DNA of 28,750 nucleotides from Chlamydiia bacterium (GCA_030433395.1 JAUILX010000002.1:1-28750), one strand, 5' to 3'. Shown: positions 14,934-23,812, counted from the first letter of the stretch. Translations and numbers: made by a program. The notes: generated from the sequence alone by a model not told the origin.

Positions 14934-16911
14934 AACAGAATTTGACCCTTGTGGCGATCAGCCAGAGGCCATAAAGAAGCTCGTAGCAGGCTTAAATAAT
15001 CAACAAAAAGCACAAGTTCTGCTCGGTGTCACAGGCTCTGGCAAAACATTCACCATGGCCAATATCATAGCGCAAGTCAAAAAGCCCACCCTTATTTTAG
15101 CCCATAACAAAACACTAGCAGCGCAGCTCTACCAAGAATTTAAAACCTTTTTCCCTGATAACGCCGTTGAGTACTTCGTTTCTTATTATGATTACTACCA
15201 ACCAGAAGCCTACATTGCGCGCACCGACACCTACATTGAAAAAGACCTTGCCATCAACGATAACATCGACAAAATGCGCTTATCGGCCACACGCTCTCTT
15301 ATCGAAAGACGCGATGTCATCATCATAGCATCCGTTTCCTGCATCTACGGACTAGGCATGCCTGAATACTACATCAAAATGAAACTCGATCTCGAAGTTG
15401 GCAAATCCTATCGCCGCGACGAAGTGCTTATCCACCTCGTCAAAATGCAATACGAGAGGTGCAGTTTCGACCTCAAGCGCAAAGCTTTTCGTGTACGAGG
15501 AGACATCATCGAAGTGATGCCTGCCTATGAAGACGATATCGGCTATCGCATAGAATTCTTTGGAGATGAGTGTGAAAAAATTTCACAAATCGACCCCTTA
15601 ACAGGTAAAGTGCTACAAACCCTAACTACCGTTACTATTTTTCCCGGATCTCACCACGTTACACCCGAAGAAATACACGCACAAGCTCTACAAACCATCC
15701 GCGCAGAGCTTAAAGAGCGAGCAGACTACTTTGAGTCAGAAAACAAGCTTATCGAGCACCAGCGCATCTTACAGCGCACAAAATATGATCTTGAGATGAT
15801 CAAAGAAATTGGTTTTTGCAAAGGCGTAGAAAACTACTCCCGCCACTTTAGTATGCGTGGACCAGGCGATCCGCCCCCGTGCCTTCTAGAGTATTTTCCC
15901 GAAGACTACCTTCTTTTCGTTGACGAATCCCACCAATCCCTGCCTCAAGTGCGCGCAATGTATAACGGCGATCGCGCCCGTAAAACCTCCTTAGTTGAAT
16001 TTGGTTTTCGTCTTCCATCTGCCTACGACAACCGCCCCCTAAAATTCGAAGAATTCTACAACATCATAAACCAAGTCATTTACGTTTCAGCCACACCCGG
16101 TCCATTTGAGCTCGAAGAGACCAATGGCGAGATCACTCAGCAGATTATTCGCCCCACAGGATTACTTGATCCCGTCATCGAAATCCGTCCCGCTACCGAT
16201 CAAGTTGACGATTGCCTAGAAGAGATCCGTCTTGAGACAGGAAAAGGCAACCGCGTACTCGTAACAACACTTACCAAAAAGCTATCTGAAGACCTCACGC
16301 GTTACCTTGAAGAAATCGGAGTTAAAGCCAAATATCTTCATTCAGACATCGACACACTCGAGCGCGTTCAAATCATCAAAGAACTGCGTCAAGGAAAATT
16401 CGATGTACTCGTTGGCATCAATCTTCTCCGCGAAGGGCTTGACATCCCTGAAGTTTCTTTCGTTGCCATTTTAGACGGCGACAAAGAAGGCTTTTTACGC
16501 AGCGAGACAAGCCTTGTACAAACCTGTGGACGAGCAGCGCGCAACGAAAATGGCCGCGTTATCATCTATGCAGATAGAATCACCAACTCCATTCAGCGAG
16601 CCCTTGACATCACAGAAAATAGACGAGCCATCCAGCGTGCCTATAACAAAGAGCACGGCATCACTCCCCGTTCAGTCAAGCGGGAAATCGTCGAAGACCT
16701 CATGCAAACCTTTACTGGCCTCGAGGCCGCCGAAGACGCCCGGCCATCACCAGCATCCCTATCTCCAAAAGATATCGCCTCTAAGATCAAGCACCTTGAA
16801 AAAGCCATGCGGCTTGCAGCAAAAGAGCTCGATTTCGAAGAAGCTGCCCGCTTGCGCGACGAACTTCGCTACTACCAACAACTTCAATTACTAGAAGACT
16901 CTCCTTTTTAA
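14920..16911 (+). CDS. uvrB: excinuclease ABC subunit B
   Basis: UvrB is the damage-verifying helicase-like subunit of nucleotide excision repair. It is 663 aa, full length. Walker A is GVTGSGKT (36-43), Walker B DESH (334-337). The DNA-inserting beta-hairpin YYDYYQPEAYIARTDTYIEKD begins at residue 89. Helicase motifs V/VI are seen in GINLLREGLDIPEVSFVAILD and QTCGRAARN. The C-terminal UVR domain is present (LDFEEAARLRDELRYY near 638-653), binding UvrA or UvrC. It starts inside the end of the second tyrP gene, so repair and transport genes share one transcript. uvrA and uvrC are not in the window. Confidence 0.97.
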   Translation: MFNLKTEFDPCGDQPEAIKKLVAGLNNQQKAQVLLGVTGSGKTFTMANIIAQVKKPTLILAHNKTLAAQLYQEFKTFFPDNAVEYFVSYYDYYQPEAYIARTDTYIEKDLAINDNIDKMRLSATRSLIERRDVIIIASVSCIYGLGMPEYYIKMKLDLEVGKSYRRDEVLIHLVKMQYERCSFDLKRKAFRVRGDIIEVMPAYEDDIGYRIEFFGDECEKISQIDPLTGKVLQTLTTVTIFPGSHHVTPEEIHAQALQTIRAELKERADYFESENKLIEHQRILQRTKYDLEMIKEIGFCKGVENYSRHFSMRGPGDPPPCLLEYFPEDYLLFVDESHQSLPQVRAMYNGDRARKTSLVEFGFRLPSAYDNRPLKFEEFYNIINQVIYVSATPGPFELEETNGEITQQIIRPTGLLDPVIEIRPATDQVDDCLEEIRLETGKGNRVLVTTLTKKLSEDLTRYLEEIGVKAKYLHSDIDTLERVQIIKELRQGKFDVLVGINLLREGLDIPEVSFVAILDGDKEGFLRSETSLVQTCGRAARNENGRVIIYADRITNSIQRALDITENRRAIQRAYNKEHGITPRSVKREIVEDLMQTFTGLEAAEDARPSPASLSPKDIASKIKHLEKAMRLAAKELDFEEAARLRDELRYYQQLQLLEDSPF

Positions 16912-16979
16912 TAAAACTATTTTAATTAATTGCTGTATTTGCTAATTAGAGAAATAAGGACTTTAAATAAGGTGTGACT

Positions 16980-18812
16980 ATGCGTTTAATTGCTTTAACT
17001 GCCCTCACTCTATGCAGCTTAACATTATTGGCTCAAGAGGATCCAAAACATAACAGCAAACTAGAAGCTGCAAAAACCGATGCAAAGCGTTATAAATCAG
17101 CACTAATGCGCGCTCAGAAAGCCAGCCGTGAGCAGATTGAAAAACTTTCACACGAATTGCAAAGCATCCAGCAGGAACGAGAGGAGTTGCAAGACCAAAT
17201 TGCTCAGCTTAAAAACGAAAGCACAACACGGGCGACATCACTGCGCCAAGAACTTCAAATCGCTGAGAGTAAAGCTAATCAATTTCAGTTTGAGCTTAAA
17301 AAAGCACGTAAAGCTAGTAAAAATCAGATTGAAAAGCTAAGTAATGAGCTATCAACGGCACATAATGAAACCTCACAGCTCAAAAATGAGCTTTTGCAAG
17401 CGCGTAAGGGAAACTCAGCCCACGTTGAAAACCTAGAGCATGAGCTCAAATCAGCGCACAGCAAACTTCAAAAAGTGCGTAACGAGCTCATAGAAGCAAA
17501 AGAGATCAATGCTAAGCAGCTCAAAAACTTCACAGCCTGGCTTTACACAGCAAAATCAGAAGCAGAAGACTTACGTGCACAGCTCAACAACGAAGATACA
17601 CAATATAGAGAAAAATACTCCCAGCTAGAATGCAAGCTAAAAGAGTCACACGGTATACAAAAAAGACTTCAGTTAGACCTTGCACAGGCAGAAAAAAATC
17701 ATCAGGCTGAGCTTCTTGCTTCAAACGAAAAGCTCATTCTTGCTCAAGTTGAAAATCAGCAAATGCAAGATAACCTCGAACAAGAGCGTATGGCCATAAA
17801 ACAGCTACAAGAGCAATGCAAGCCCCTTTGCGATAACAGACCTGATCCATCACTTTGGTGCTGGCGCCCCAACATTTGCGAGTCTTTGAGCTGGGCTCAA
17901 GGTGAATTGCTCTACTGGACAGCAGAAGCCAGTGATCTAGACTTTGTTCTTCCCAACTACCCAGTTCCTGGAGCTACGCCAACAGGACAACTCGGTAAGC
18001 TTGAAGAAGTGAAATTTGGTTGGAACCCAGGGTTTCGTGTAGAAGTAGGCCACCGTTTCAGACCAGACCTTTGGGATATTGCCCTTCGCTACACCTATGA
18101 GAGCATCTGTGGTGATGATAGCTATAGTGCACCAACCGATCCAGGTCAAGTGCTCATGGCAACGCAAAACAATACATCAAACCAAATTGCTACCTTTACA
18201 CGCGCATCAGCCGATCTCAAATACAGTGTTTTCGATCTCATGATAGGCCGAACATTCCTACCGACTAAACAGCTATTTATTCATCCATCCATGGGCCTTA
18301 CAGGCGCTTGGATTGACAGGGATTTTGATGTTAAATATCATGGCCTGGGCGATCCATCCAATCTTGCACACGATCATTATGATTATTCCTTTTCAGGAGG
18401 AGGAATGCGCGTTGGTGTCAATTTTGACTGGTATTTAGGAAAAGGGTGGAGTATTAATGCAACGACCTCTGTTGCCGCACTCCTTGGCTACTATTCAAAC
18501 TACACAAAAGCAGATACCAATAACGCTGGTACAGGCAATGCCCCAACAGACATTGAGAATTCTCACTACGATGATAATCGCATTGCAACCCACGTCCAAA
18601 TGCAACTTGGACCATCATGGGGAATCATGTGGGATGACTGGGGAGTGAATATCTTTGCAGGTTATGAGCTAAACGCTTGGTTTAATGTAGAAGAGTTGCG
18701 CTCTGGCGACCTCAGCACATCTACATCAAGCATTACTCAACGTCGCACAGTGATCAATGACTCCGTTCTTGGTCTTCAAGGTTTTGTAGGTAAGATCCAA
18801 GTCAATTTCTAG
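16980..18812 (+). CDS. MOMP-like outer membrane beta-barrel with long coiled-coil N-terminal repeat domain
   Basis: A 610-aa envelope protein. Residues 1-18 are a signal peptide (RLIALTALTLCSLTLLA). Residues about 25-282 are almost pure charged coiled coil. Residues about 300-610 form a beta-barrel domain: the WAQGELLYWTAE opening, alternating-residue strands such as FRVEVGHRF and DIALRYTY, the aromatic girdle SWGIMWDDWGVNIFAGYELNAWF, and a final VNF with C-terminal Phe, the signal for BAM insertion. This resembles the Legionella/Chlamydiales MOMP-like family that is expanded in environmental chlamydiae. The ATG at 16980 follows AAGG by seven bases; a GTG at 16974 is too close to it. Two small cysteine clusters (C280, C284 and C294, C300) sit between the coiled coil and barrel and could cross-link, as MOMP does. 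The 67-bp gap after uvrB probably holds its own promoter. Confidence 0.8.
   Translation: MRLIALTALTLCSLTLLAQEDPKHNSKLEAAKTDAKRYKSALMRAQKASREQIEKLSHELQSIQQEREELQDQIAQLKNESTTRATSLRQELQIAESKANQFQFELKKARKASKNQIEKLSNELSTAHNETSQLKNELLQARKGNSAHVENLEHELKSAHSKLQKVRNELIEAKEINAKQLKNFTAWLYTAKSEAEDLRAQLNNEDTQYREKYSQLECKLKESHGIQKRLQLDLAQAEKNHQAELLASNEKLILAQVENQQMQDNLEQERMAIKQLQEQCKPLCDNRPDPSLWCWRPNICESLSWAQGELLYWTAEASDLDFVLPNYPVPGATPTGQLGKLEEVKFGWNPGFRVEVGHRFRPDLWDIALRYTYESICGDDSYSAPTDPGQVLMATQNNTSNQIATFTRASADLKYSVFDLMIGRTFLPTKQLFIHPSMGLTGAWIDRDFDVKYHGLGDPSNLAHDHYDYSFSGGGMRVGVNFDWYLGKGWSINATTSVAALLGYYSNYTKADTNNAGTGNAPTDIENSHYDDNRIATHVQMQLGPSWGIMWDDWGVNIFAGYELNAWFNVEELRSGDLSTSTSSITQRRTVINDSVLGLQGFVGKIQVNF
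17112..17783 (+). repeat. seven 32-residue (96-bp) coiled-coil repeats
   Basis: Within the MOMP-like gene, residues 45-268 divide without gaps into seven units of exactly 32 residues beginning AQKASREQ, LKNESTTR, ARKASKNQ, ARKGNSAH, AKEINAKQ, EDTQYREK and AEKNHQAE. Units 1, 3 and 4 are most alike (QIEKLSHEL, QIEKLSNEL, HVENLEHEL at the same offset). A half unit precedes (SKLEAAKTDAKRYKSALMR) and a part unit follows. 32 equals three heptads plus one hendecad, a known coiled-coil period. Confidence 0.8.
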
Positions 18813-18825
18813 CCGATTTTGATCA

Positions 18826-18883
18826 ATGTAAAGCCGCTTTACATCAGAGATTTTGCTTGCCAGGATGCAGCGGAAATTGCATC
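18826..18883. terminator. possible hairpins between convergent genes
   Basis: The 82-bp gap between the MOMP-like gene and topA holds two inverted repeats: an 8-bp stem with a CCG loop (18826-18844, ATGTAAAG/CTTTACAT) and a 6-bp stem with an 8-base loop (18864-18883, GATGCA/TGCATC). Neither is followed by a T-run, so termination activity for either strand is only a guess from position. Confidence 0.3.
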
Positions 18884-18894
18884 TTGCAATAGGC

Positions 18895-21387
18895 TTACTT
18901 TTTAAGATGGGGTGTCAATGCGCTAGCAAGCTTCATCATATCGATAGGTTCTGAGAAAATCTTCTTTAATTTTTCATCAGGGACAATGATGCGTTTGTTA
19001 TTGGGATCTTGGCAGTCGTGCTTCTTGATATAAACCCAGATAGCTTTTGTAACCTCAGGACGGGTCATTTCTTTATTGCCAACGATAGCTGCTAATTCTT
19101 TCGATGGTTTGTATTTAGGTCCGCCAGAAGATCTGCGACCCTTGCCACCAGTTTTAGCTTTTTTGACATAAGCTGTCTTAGGTCTGTCTCTGTATTTCTG
19201 TTCAATCTCATCGACCTCGTTGCCGATCACATCGCAATCAGGGTACTCAGAGCAAGAAATGAACATCTTGCCAAACCTAGAGCGGCGCATTGTCAATTGA
19301 CCTTCGCAGCCAACGGCTGGGCACTTAGGTAAATCCTCTTGAATAGCCTCGCCTTTTCTTGGGATATTGACAATCCCTTTGCAGTCAGGGTACTTCGTAC
19401 AACCCAAGAACGGCCCAAACTTTCCGTGTCGGAGCATCATTTCTGCTGAGCATTTCGGGCACTTTTGATCCCAGTCAAAATCATCAGCATACAAAGACTT
19501 GTCAAAGTTCAAAGATTCAACAGCAGCAGTGTAATCACAGTCAGGATATTGAGAGCATCCATAAAAATACTTATTTTTCGCCCAAATTTTTTGTAATTTG
19601 GATCCACATTTAGGGCAATCAATATCTGTATCTTCTTTAGGGACATGAGCCTCCTTTTCAGCGGTTTCGACCAACGGGTTAAATTGACCCCAAAACTCGC
19701 GTATAAAGGTTTTCCACTCGGCTTGACCTTCGGCAATCTTATCTAAATCCTCTTCCATGTTTGCAGTGAAGCCAGTATCAAGAATCATAGCAAAACTTGT
19801 TTCAAGCAGGCCAACAATCACACGCCCAAGCTCTGTTGGATGAAGCTGCAGTTTTTCTTTTGTCGTGTACTGGCGTCCTTGAATTTTGTTCATAATGGAG
19901 GCGTAAGTTGACGGTCGACCGATCCCAGACTTTTCCAGCTCTTTAATCAATGAGGCCTCTGTAAAGCGAGCAGGAGGTCTTGTAAACGCTTGTTCCGATT
20001 TGACTTCAACAAGCTTGAGTTTTTGGCCCTCTTCTAATGGAGGAAGTAGCGATTCCTTCTCAGCTTCATCTTCACTATCATACTTTTCCATATAAACAGC
20101 TAAAAAGCCTTTAAACTTCAGAGTAGATCCAGTGACTTTTAGCACCAAGTGCTTATCAGTTTCGATATCACAAGAAACCGTATCATAAATAGCAGGATTC
20201 ATCTGCGAGGCTACAAGCCGCTTCCAAATCAAGCCATAAATCTTAAGTTGATCAGGGTTTAGATATTTTTTTATGCTATCAGGTGTATGTAGAACATTCG
20301 TTGGTCGGATTGCCTCGTGAGCATCTTGCGCCCCTTTTTTTCCAGAATAGGCTTTAGGCTTTTCTGGAAGGTAGTCTTTTCCGTAAGTTTTTTCAATTAG
20401 CTTACGCGCTTGGCCAATAGCCTCGCTAGATATACGCACAGAATCAGTACGCATGTACGTGATTAAACCCTCAGTTCCTTCAGTTCCCAGATCGAGACCC
20501 TCATACAAGCTCTGTGCAATTGACATCGTCCTTTGTGCACTAAATCCATAATGCCTGCTCGCCTCTTGCTGAAGAGTTGATGTGATAAAAGGCGGCACTG
20601 GATGACGCTTCTTTTCTTTCTTCTCAACTTCACCCACTTCAAAAGCTGCACCTTCCAATCTTTTAGAAGCGCTCTTAGCATCTGCTTCATTTCCAATAGT
20701 AACGCAACCCTTTTTGGGCTCTTTTTCAATTCGCTTGCCATCGATTAGATGCAAATGAGCATAAAATGGCTTGCTGCCATCTTGCAAAATCGCGCCAATA
20801 TTCCAGTATTCAACAGGCTTAAACGCCTCAATTTCCTTCTCGCGATCGACAACTAACTTCAACGCAACCGACTGAACGCGCCCAGCTGATAAGAAACCAT
20901 CTCTGCCACCTTGAACACGACGTTGCAATAAAGGCGAAATCTTATAACCCACAATACGGTCAAGCAATCGTCTTGCTTGCTGTGCGTCAACAAGGTCTTG
21001 ATTGATCTTTCTTGGATTTTCAACCGCAGCCTGAACAGCGCTCTTCGTAATTTCATTAAACGTAATCCGTTTAGTATTCGTATCTTTAGGTAAAATATGG
21101 GCGATATGCCAAGCAATAGCTTCTCCTTCTCTATCGGGATCGGGTGCCAGATAAACGATATCGGCGGCAGCAGCTTGGCTCTTAAGCTTTGCAATCACGT
21201 CTCTTTTATCAGGAAGCGATTGATATACTGGGTTAAAATCATTTTCGATATCGATGCCAAATCCTTTCTGTGGCAGATCGCGCACGTGACCAACAGACGA
21301 CTCAAATTGAAAGTCTTTACCTAAAAACTTCCTTAAGGTCTTGATCTTAGTAGGGGACTCGACGATGATTAGTTTCTTTTTTCCCAT
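18895..21387 (-). CDS. topA: DNA topoisomerase I fused to a C-terminal SWIB domain
   Basis: A type IA topoisomerase of 830 aa that relaxes negative supercoils. TOPRIM: LIIVESPTKIKTLRKFLG at the start and the metal-binding DPDREGE at 83-89. The catalytic tyrosine is Y311 in GLITYMRTDSVRIS. Three C4 zinc ribbons follow (CPKCGS...CSQYPDC, CPKCSA...CTKYPDC, CPAVGC...CSEYPDC). A basic linker (about 730-755) leads to a SWIB domain in the last ~72 residues (SKELAAIVGNKEMTRPEVTKAIW...LKKIF). SWIB is a eukaryotic chromatin-remodelling domain; its fusion to TopA is a chlamydial hallmark. It faces the MOMP-like gene tail to tail. Confidence 0.96.
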   Translation of the reverse strand: MGKKKLIIVESPTKIKTLRKFLGKDFQFESSVGHVRDLPQKGFGIDIENDFNPVYQSLPDKRDVIAKLKSQAAAADIVYLAPDPDREGEAIAWHIAHILPKDTNTKRITFNEITKSAVQAAVENPRKINQDLVDAQQARRLLDRIVGYKISPLLQRRVQGGRDGFLSAGRVQSVALKLVVDREKEIEAFKPVEYWNIGAILQDGSKPFYAHLHLIDGKRIEKEPKKGCVTIGNEADAKSASKRLEGAAFEVGEVEKKEKKRHPVPPFITSTLQQEASRHYGFSAQRTMSIAQSLYEGLDLGTEGTEGLITYMRTDSVRISSEAIGQARKLIEKTYGKDYLPEKPKAYSGKKGAQDAHEAIRPTNVLHTPDSIKKYLNPDQLKIYGLIWKRLVASQMNPAIYDTVSCDIETDKHLVLKVTGSTLKFKGFLAVYMEKYDSEDEAEKESLLPPLEEGQKLKLVEVKSEQAFTRPPARFTEASLIKELEKSGIGRPSTYASIMNKIQGRQYTTKEKLQLHPTELGRVIVGLLETSFAMILDTGFTANMEEDLDKIAEGQAEWKTFIREFWGQFNPLVETAEKEAHVPKEDTDIDCPKCGSKLQKIWAKNKYFYGCSQYPDCDYTAAVESLNFDKSLYADDFDWDQKCPKCSAEMMLRHGKFGPFLGCTKYPDCKGIVNIPRKGEAIQEDLPKCPAVGCEGQLTMRRSRFGKMFISCSEYPDCDVIGNEVDEIEQKYRDRPKTAYVKKAKTGGKGRRSSGGPKYKPSKELAAIVGNKEMTRPEVTKAIWVYIKKHDCQDPNNKRIIVPDEKLKKIFSEPIDMMKLASALTPHLKK

Positions 21388-21408
21388 ATTTCTCTTCTTA
21401 ACGGATTC

Positions 21409-21437
21409 AGCTAAAAAAGACTATTGCGTATTGTCAA
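21409..21437 (-). promoter_or_regulatory. possible topA promoter
   Basis: A perfect TTGACA (minus strand, 21437-21432) is followed after 17 bases by a poor -10, TTAGCT (21414-21409), 21 bases before the topA ATG. The -35 match is strong, the -10 weak. The rest of the 284-bp divergent gap is very AT-rich (around 21475-21530) with no gene seen. Confidence 0.35.
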
Positions 21438-21609
21438 GCATAGCGACTCCCATCCATTTATGACAAGAAATGAAAATTTTTTATTTTGTAAAAATTGATT
21501 TATCTATTTGCATATTAATAACTAATGATCTTTTTAAAGAGGCTTTAAGACCATGTCAATGGGCTATTCTTCATAGAATACTATAACAACATTTTTGAAA
21601 TATTTCAAC

Positions 21610-21639
21610 TTGACTAATATTTAAACACCTATGTAGCAT
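21610..21639 (+). promoter_or_regulatory. possible promoter of the glycan-enzyme operon
   Basis: TTGACT (21610-21615), an 18-base spacer and TAGCAT (21634-21639) lie 32 bases before the ATG of the first gene of the plus-strand glycan operon. This is the best promoter-like pair in the gap, but the long spacer and weak -10 keep it tentative. Confidence 0.4.
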
Positions 21640-21671
21640 GGGCAGAAATTTGTATCAAACTTTGGTGAATC

Positions 21672-22874
21672 ATGTTGGAAAAAAGTGTAAAAAAACTCCA
21701 GGGCCAAGTTCTCACAATTATTAGCATTCTTTTAGTGGGCTTGATTTCATTAGCTTTGGTAGGGGTATACGAGATCAAGAAAATAAAGAAGAGATCTCGT
21801 TCACAATCCAGATTTTTAAACCTCGCAGAAGAGGGCTTTCGAAGAACGATGCCGAGATGTGGGAATGTTATTCTTCCGATGCAACTTCAAAACATACCTC
21901 TAGGCGAGAGCACGGGTGTTGTATTAGATGTGCAAGAGATTCAGATAAGAAACGTAGTAGCACCATATAATGGCTCTATATTGGCTAAAGGGGATGGCAA
22001 TTATTTACTTTTTTTTCGTTACGATGTTATCGATCATAACTGTCCGCGCGATTTTTATACCAATATTGGTGTTGCTGAGCTCAATCATGATTTTAAGCAA
22101 ACAGAGAAAGAGTTCAAGCGTGTCAAGGTCGGATCAGATTATGCAGAAGATCCGCGAGCAACTTGGGTCGGTGAGCAACTCTTTTTGACCTACAACTCCC
22201 TTGTATCGCTTGCGAGTAATCGTAGGATTATGCATGCAGCAGAAATTGACCCCAAAAACATGAATCTTATCAGTGATACCCAGATGGATTTACAAATCCA
22301 ACCAATAGAAAAAAACTGGGTTCCCTTCGCCTACAATGATCCTGAGAAAGGTCATCAACTTTTTTATGAATACCATATTTATCCTCACTCGCTTTTAAAA
22401 CTTACCAACCCAAAAGTGGGAGTGTTGGAGCATGCCCTTTTTCCTGAAGTAGCAGCATTTCCGAAGCCTAGTTGGCCTAAGATGTGGGGAGCACCTCGAG
22501 GAGGTAGTCCTGCAATTGCCTTGGATGATCGATATCTTGGGCTGTTTCATAGTTTTTTTACTGACCAAGATGGCTATGCGTGGTATCTGATGGGAGCTTA
22601 CACATTTCAGAACAAACCACCCTTTCGAATTACAGGCATTTCAAACTATCCAATTTTTTATAAAGGCATTTTCAATACTCCTGTGCAAAATACAGCTCCA
22701 CCGACAGTGCGTGCTTCTTATCCAGCAGGACTTATCTGCGAAAAGAGAGATGGAAGAGATGTGTTAATCGTTTCTTGCGGAGAAAATGATTGTGCAGTAA
22801 AAGTGCTGGTTCTTGATAAACAAGCTCTCTTAGCAAGTTTAAAACCCATAAAATGTAGCAGGAAAAAATCATGA
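21672..22874 (+). CDS. membrane-anchored beta-propeller, glycosidase/phosphorylase-like (GH130/GH43-like)
   Basis: A 400-aa protein. One hydrophobic helix at residues 13-33 (VLTIISILLVGLISLALVGVY) is followed by a very basic stretch (EIKKIKKRSRSQSR). The rest looks like a five-bladed propeller of the GH43/GH130 type. Blades show recurring short acidic motifs (YNGSILAKGDGNYLLFFR, DPRATWVGEQLFLTY, NWVPFAYNDPEKGHQLFYEY). The segment RGGSPAIALDDRYLGLFHSFF...YLMGAYTFQNKPPFRITGISNYPI strongly recalls the GH130-like 'GG.Pa....YL..fH.....Y..gay.f...pPf.i...s..pi' region. Activity on a beta-linked sugar is therefore likely, but substrate is unknown. The basic stretch after the helix conflicts with export by the positive-inside rule, so the catalytic part may face the cytoplasm. 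It overlaps the next gene by 4 bp. Confidence 0.55.
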   Translation: MLEKSVKKLQGQVLTIISILLVGLISLALVGVYEIKKIKKRSRSQSRFLNLAEEGFRRTMPRCGNVILPMQLQNIPLGESTGVVLDVQEIQIRNVVAPYNGSILAKGDGNYLLFFRYDVIDHNCPRDFYTNIGVAELNHDFKQTEKEFKRVKVGSDYAEDPRATWVGEQLFLTYNSLVSLASNRRIMHAAEIDPKNMNLISDTQMDLQIQPIEKNWVPFAYNDPEKGHQLFYEYHIYPHSLLKLTNPKVGVLEHALFPEVAAFPKPSWPKMWGAPRGGSPAIALDDRYLGLFHSFFTDQDGYAWYLMGAYTFQNKPPFRITGISNYPIFYKGIFNTPVQNTAPPTVRASYPAGLICEKRDGRDVLIVSCGENDCAVKVLVLDKQALLASLKPIKCSRKKS

Positions 22875-23812
22875 AAGTATACCCCTTTATTTTGGCTTTA
22901 ACTATGGCTTTATTTGCTTCGCTCGATGCAAAACTGGAGGATCACTTTAAGAAGGTAACAGGTAAAGGACCTAACCACCACATAGAGGAAATCGATTTTA
23001 TCTATATGATTAATCTTGATGTGCGCCCTGAAAAATACGCTGATTGTGTGAGACAATTTGAGCCCTATGGAATTCATCCCTTTCGCTTTTCAGCTGTAAA
23101 TGGATGGGAATTATCCTTGGATGTAATCAATGATGTGGGAGTTAAATATAAGCCGGGAATGCCTAACTATTTAGCTACGTATTACTCCAAAAAGCATCCG
23201 AAAGAGAAGCAGGATGAACATATGCATGTTCCTGGTAGAACGTATTTCGTCCATGACTTTGCAAGAGGCACAATTGGAATTGCCCTGAGCCATCTTTCAG
23301 TACTGCAAGATGCTTATGATAGCGGCTATGAAACCATATGGGTTTTAGAAGACGATGTTCACGTAGATCTGAATCCTCATTTTTTAAGTGAATTTGTAAA
23401 TAAGCTGGATAAAAAAGTAGGTAGAAAGAACTGGGACCTACTTTTCACGGATAAGGATTATCGTAATGGAAAAGGTGAATATGTACCTTGCACTGGCTAC
23501 GATAGAAGAAGGCCGAACTTTCAACCAAAATCTCATGAAAAATTCAAGATGCGAAAGAATATAGACAGAAATTTTAAAAAAGTAGGTGCGCGATTTGGCG
23601 CCCATTCCATAATATACAGTCGCTCAGGAATGAAAAAATTGCTGGACTTTTTTAAAAAATATAACATCTATGAACCTTACGACATTGACAATTTTGCAGT
23701 CCCAGGCATCAACTTATACTGCTTGAGACACAACATCGTTTCAAATACTCCAGGAGGTTTGTCAGATAACGGACGGCCTCACTACCAAAAAAAAGCAAAA
23801 GGAAATAAGTGA
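22871..23812 (+). CDS. GT25-family glycosyltransferase with signal peptide, copy 1
   Basis: A 313-aa protein of the LPS-type glycosyltransferase family 25 (Lic2B/LpsA; in eukaryotes collagen galactosyltransferase COLGALT). Motifs: IYMINLDVRPEKY (44-56), FSAVNGWELS, GTIGIALSHLSVLQDAY (133-149), the metal/donor motif WVLEDDV (EDD at 160-162), WDLLFTDKDY and GARFGAHSIIYSRSGMKKLL. All catalytic landmarks are present. Residues 1-20 (KVYPFILALTMALFASLDA) look like a cleavable Sec signal, unusual because bacterial GT25 enzymes normally work in the cytoplasm on nucleotide sugars. The start overlaps the previous stop (ATGA) and the stop overlaps the next start (GTGA), so the operon is tightly coupled. 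Confidence 0.85.
   Translation: MKVYPFILALTMALFASLDAKLEDHFKKVTGKGPNHHIEEIDFIYMINLDVRPEKYADCVRQFEPYGIHPFRFSAVNGWELSLDVINDVGVKYKPGMPNYLATYYSKKHPKEKQDEHMHVPGRTYFVHDFARGTIGIALSHLSVLQDAYDSGYETIWVLEDDVHVDLNPHFLSEFVNKLDKKVGRKNWDLLFTDKDYRNGKGEYVPCTGYDRRRPNFQPKSHEKFKMRKNIDRNFKKVGARFGAHSIIYSRSGMKKLLDFFKKYNIYEPYDIDNFAVPGINLYCLRHNIVSNTPGGLSDNGRPHYQKKAKGNK

Noticed and set aside
17112..17783. CRISPR-like or satellite repeat
   Set aside because: The 96-bp period exists only at protein level; the DNA copies are too diverged and there are no spacers.
21388..21671. Possible small RNA or gene in the topA/glycan-operon gap
   Set aside because: The stretch is AT-rich with no open frame with a ribosome site and no strong stem followed by a T-run; only promoter-like elements are visible.
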